64,000 nt of DNA from Actinobacteria bacterium IMCC26256 (GTDB taxonomy: Bacteria; Actinomycetota; Acidimicrobiia; IMCC26256): assembly GCA_001023575.1 (NCBI GenBank), contig CP011489.1:1115001-1179000 (forward strand), in the 5' to 3' direction. Below, piece by piece: positions 63,284 to 64,000 of the stretch. Each line of letters starts with the position of its first letter. Positions within the stretch are counted from its first letter, which is position 1. The notes under the pieces were generated by a model. That model ran no database searches and had not been told where the DNA came from. It worked only from the letters and a program-made list of their open reading frames with translations. The position numbers were made by a program, and so were the translations under genes.

Positions 63284-64000
63284 GTGACGAATATAGATCG
63301 ACCCTCGTACGATGACTTGGCGAACCACGGAGCGTTCATAGAGCGCCACATTGGACCATCATCTGCAGATCAACTCAAAATGCTCAAGGTCCTTGGCTAC
63401 TCCTCCCTTGATGAACTCACCTCCGCTGCGATTCCCAGCACAATTGAGCGGCTCGGAGCTTTGAGTATTGGGTCGCCACGATCTGAGGTAGAGGTCATCG
63501 CAGAGTTGCGCGAGATTGCTGCCCAGAATCAATCACTTATCTCTCTTATCGGTCTTGGCTATTACGGCACTGTCACGCCACCGGTAGTGCTTCGGAATGT
63601 TCTTGAGAATCCGGCCTGGTATACCGCCTACACGCCTTACCAGCCGGAGATTTCGCAGGGGCGCTTAGAGGCAGTACTCAATTTTCAGACGATGATTGCT
63701 GACCTAACAGCCATGGACATCGCTAATGCCTCGATGCTTGACGAAGGCACCGCAGCGGCCGAGGCGATGGCGCTCTGCTATCGCTTGAATCCGAAAGCCG
63801 GAGAGGTTTTCTTTATTGACGAAGATTGCTTCCCCCAGACAATTGCTGTAGTCGCTACCCGTGCCGAGCCGCTTGGCATTGCACTAGTAGTCGGTGACCC
63901 TGAGACTGATATCCCGAGTGAGGGCGTCTTTGGGGTACTGCTTCAGTACCCTGGAGCTAGCGGTCGTCTGCGTGACGACGGCGAACTTATTGAGCGCATA
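63284..64000 (+). CDS. gcvP: Glycine dehydrogenase (decarboxylating), P protein, N-terminal part
   Basis: The frame is open from GTG 63284 to the window edge (239 codons), with AGGGG upstream. The start TNIDRPSYDDLANHGAFIERHIGPSSADQLKMLKVLGYSSLDEL and later SLIGLGYYGTVTPPVVLRNVLENPAWYTAYTPYQPEISQGRLEAVLNFQTMI, then DLTAMDIANASMLDEGTAAAEAM, are characteristic of the N-terminal half of a fused P protein. The PLP lysine lies further on, outside the window. It is the pyridoxal enzyme that decarboxylates glycine. Confidence 0.96.
   Translation, partial: MTNIDRPSYDDLANHGAFIERHIGPSSADQLKMLKVLGYSSLDELTSAAIPSTIERLGALSIGSPRSEVEVIAELREIAAQNQSLISLIGLGYYGTVTPPVVLRNVLENPAWYTAYTPYQPEISQGRLEAVLNFQTMIADLTAMDIANASMLDEGTAAAEAMALCYRLNPKAGEVFFIDEDCFPQTIAVVATRAEPLGIALVVGDPETDIPSEGVFGVLLQYPGASGRLRDDGELIERI

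Overview
The window looks like a piece of an actinobacterial (Actinomycetota) chromosome of moderate GC. Signs are the gene order tlyA-nadK-recN-steA-mctB...pyrG-nudix-xerD...scpA-scpB-rluB...cmk...der, and a second block pgsA-like/gcvH/FHA/MerR/bifunctional nuclease/MerR/gcvT/gcvP. From memory both blocks also occur in Mycobacterium tuberculosis (around Rv1691-Rv1713 and Rv1822-Rv1832). Many GTG and TTG starts, threonine-rich lipoprotein tails ending in LPPN and the moderate GC would fit Acidimicrobiia or a relative. That placement is inference; the phylum is much safer than the class.

Layout. 1-2090: the 3' part of a 23S rRNA gene, the 5S gene and a rho-independent terminator. 2.2-10.7 kb: an accessory cell-surface island with an acyltransferase fused to a polytopic membrane module, a 2-oxoglutarate/Fe(II) oxygenase, a fatty-acid desaturase, a SAM methyltransferase and a stand-alone paralogue of the membrane module. 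About 10.74-10.97 kb: a decayed copy of the 23S 3' end, so the island lies between an intact and a ruined rRNA 3' end. 11.0-13.0 kb: two tandem paralogous lipoproteins of unknown function. 13.04-13.23 kb: a spacer with two interleaved complementary segments (possible pseudoknot). 13.2-23.7 kb: a TPR protein with a huge RS/RG-rich extension, a second acyltransferase, a SnoaL-like protein, an SSB-like protein, a DUF2090 aldolase-like protein, 2-oxoglutarate:ferredoxin oxidoreductase (korAB), a DUF1015 protein and a rhomboid protease. 23.8-32.4 kb: a tightly overlapping operon with an H1-like lysine-rich protein, tlyA, nadK, recN, steA, mctB, murJ and a MraY/WecA-like enzyme.

32.4-50.4 kb: a GT-C type transferase (reverse strand), pyrG, a NUDIX hydrolase, xerD, an S2P protease, an HD protein, trpS (reverse), scpA-scpB-rluB, aroH-tyrA-aroA-cmk-plsC, ispH (reverse), a PDZ/radical-SAM DUF512 protein and der. 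This joins chromosome maintenance (RecN, XerD, ScpAB), aromatic amino acid synthesis and envelope functions. 50.4-57.8 kb: an acyl-CoA carboxylase beta chain, a zinc-ribbon membrane protein, a P450, tRNA-Pro(GGG), a DUF2252 protein with a lysine-rich head, an AhpD-like protein, a beta-propeller-like lipoprotein and a Dabb protein. 57.9 kb to the end: a CDP-alcohol phosphatidyltransferase and the glycine-cleavage/FHA/MerR block, with gcvP running off the right edge.

The housekeeping parts are ordinary. The less ordinary material is the island with its rRNA relic, the membrane module found both fused and free, the tandem lipoproteins, the RS-rich TPR protein, several intergenic structured or repeated elements, a well-placed MerR-type operator before the second MerR gene, and a plsC whose best ribosome-binding site points to an ATA codon.
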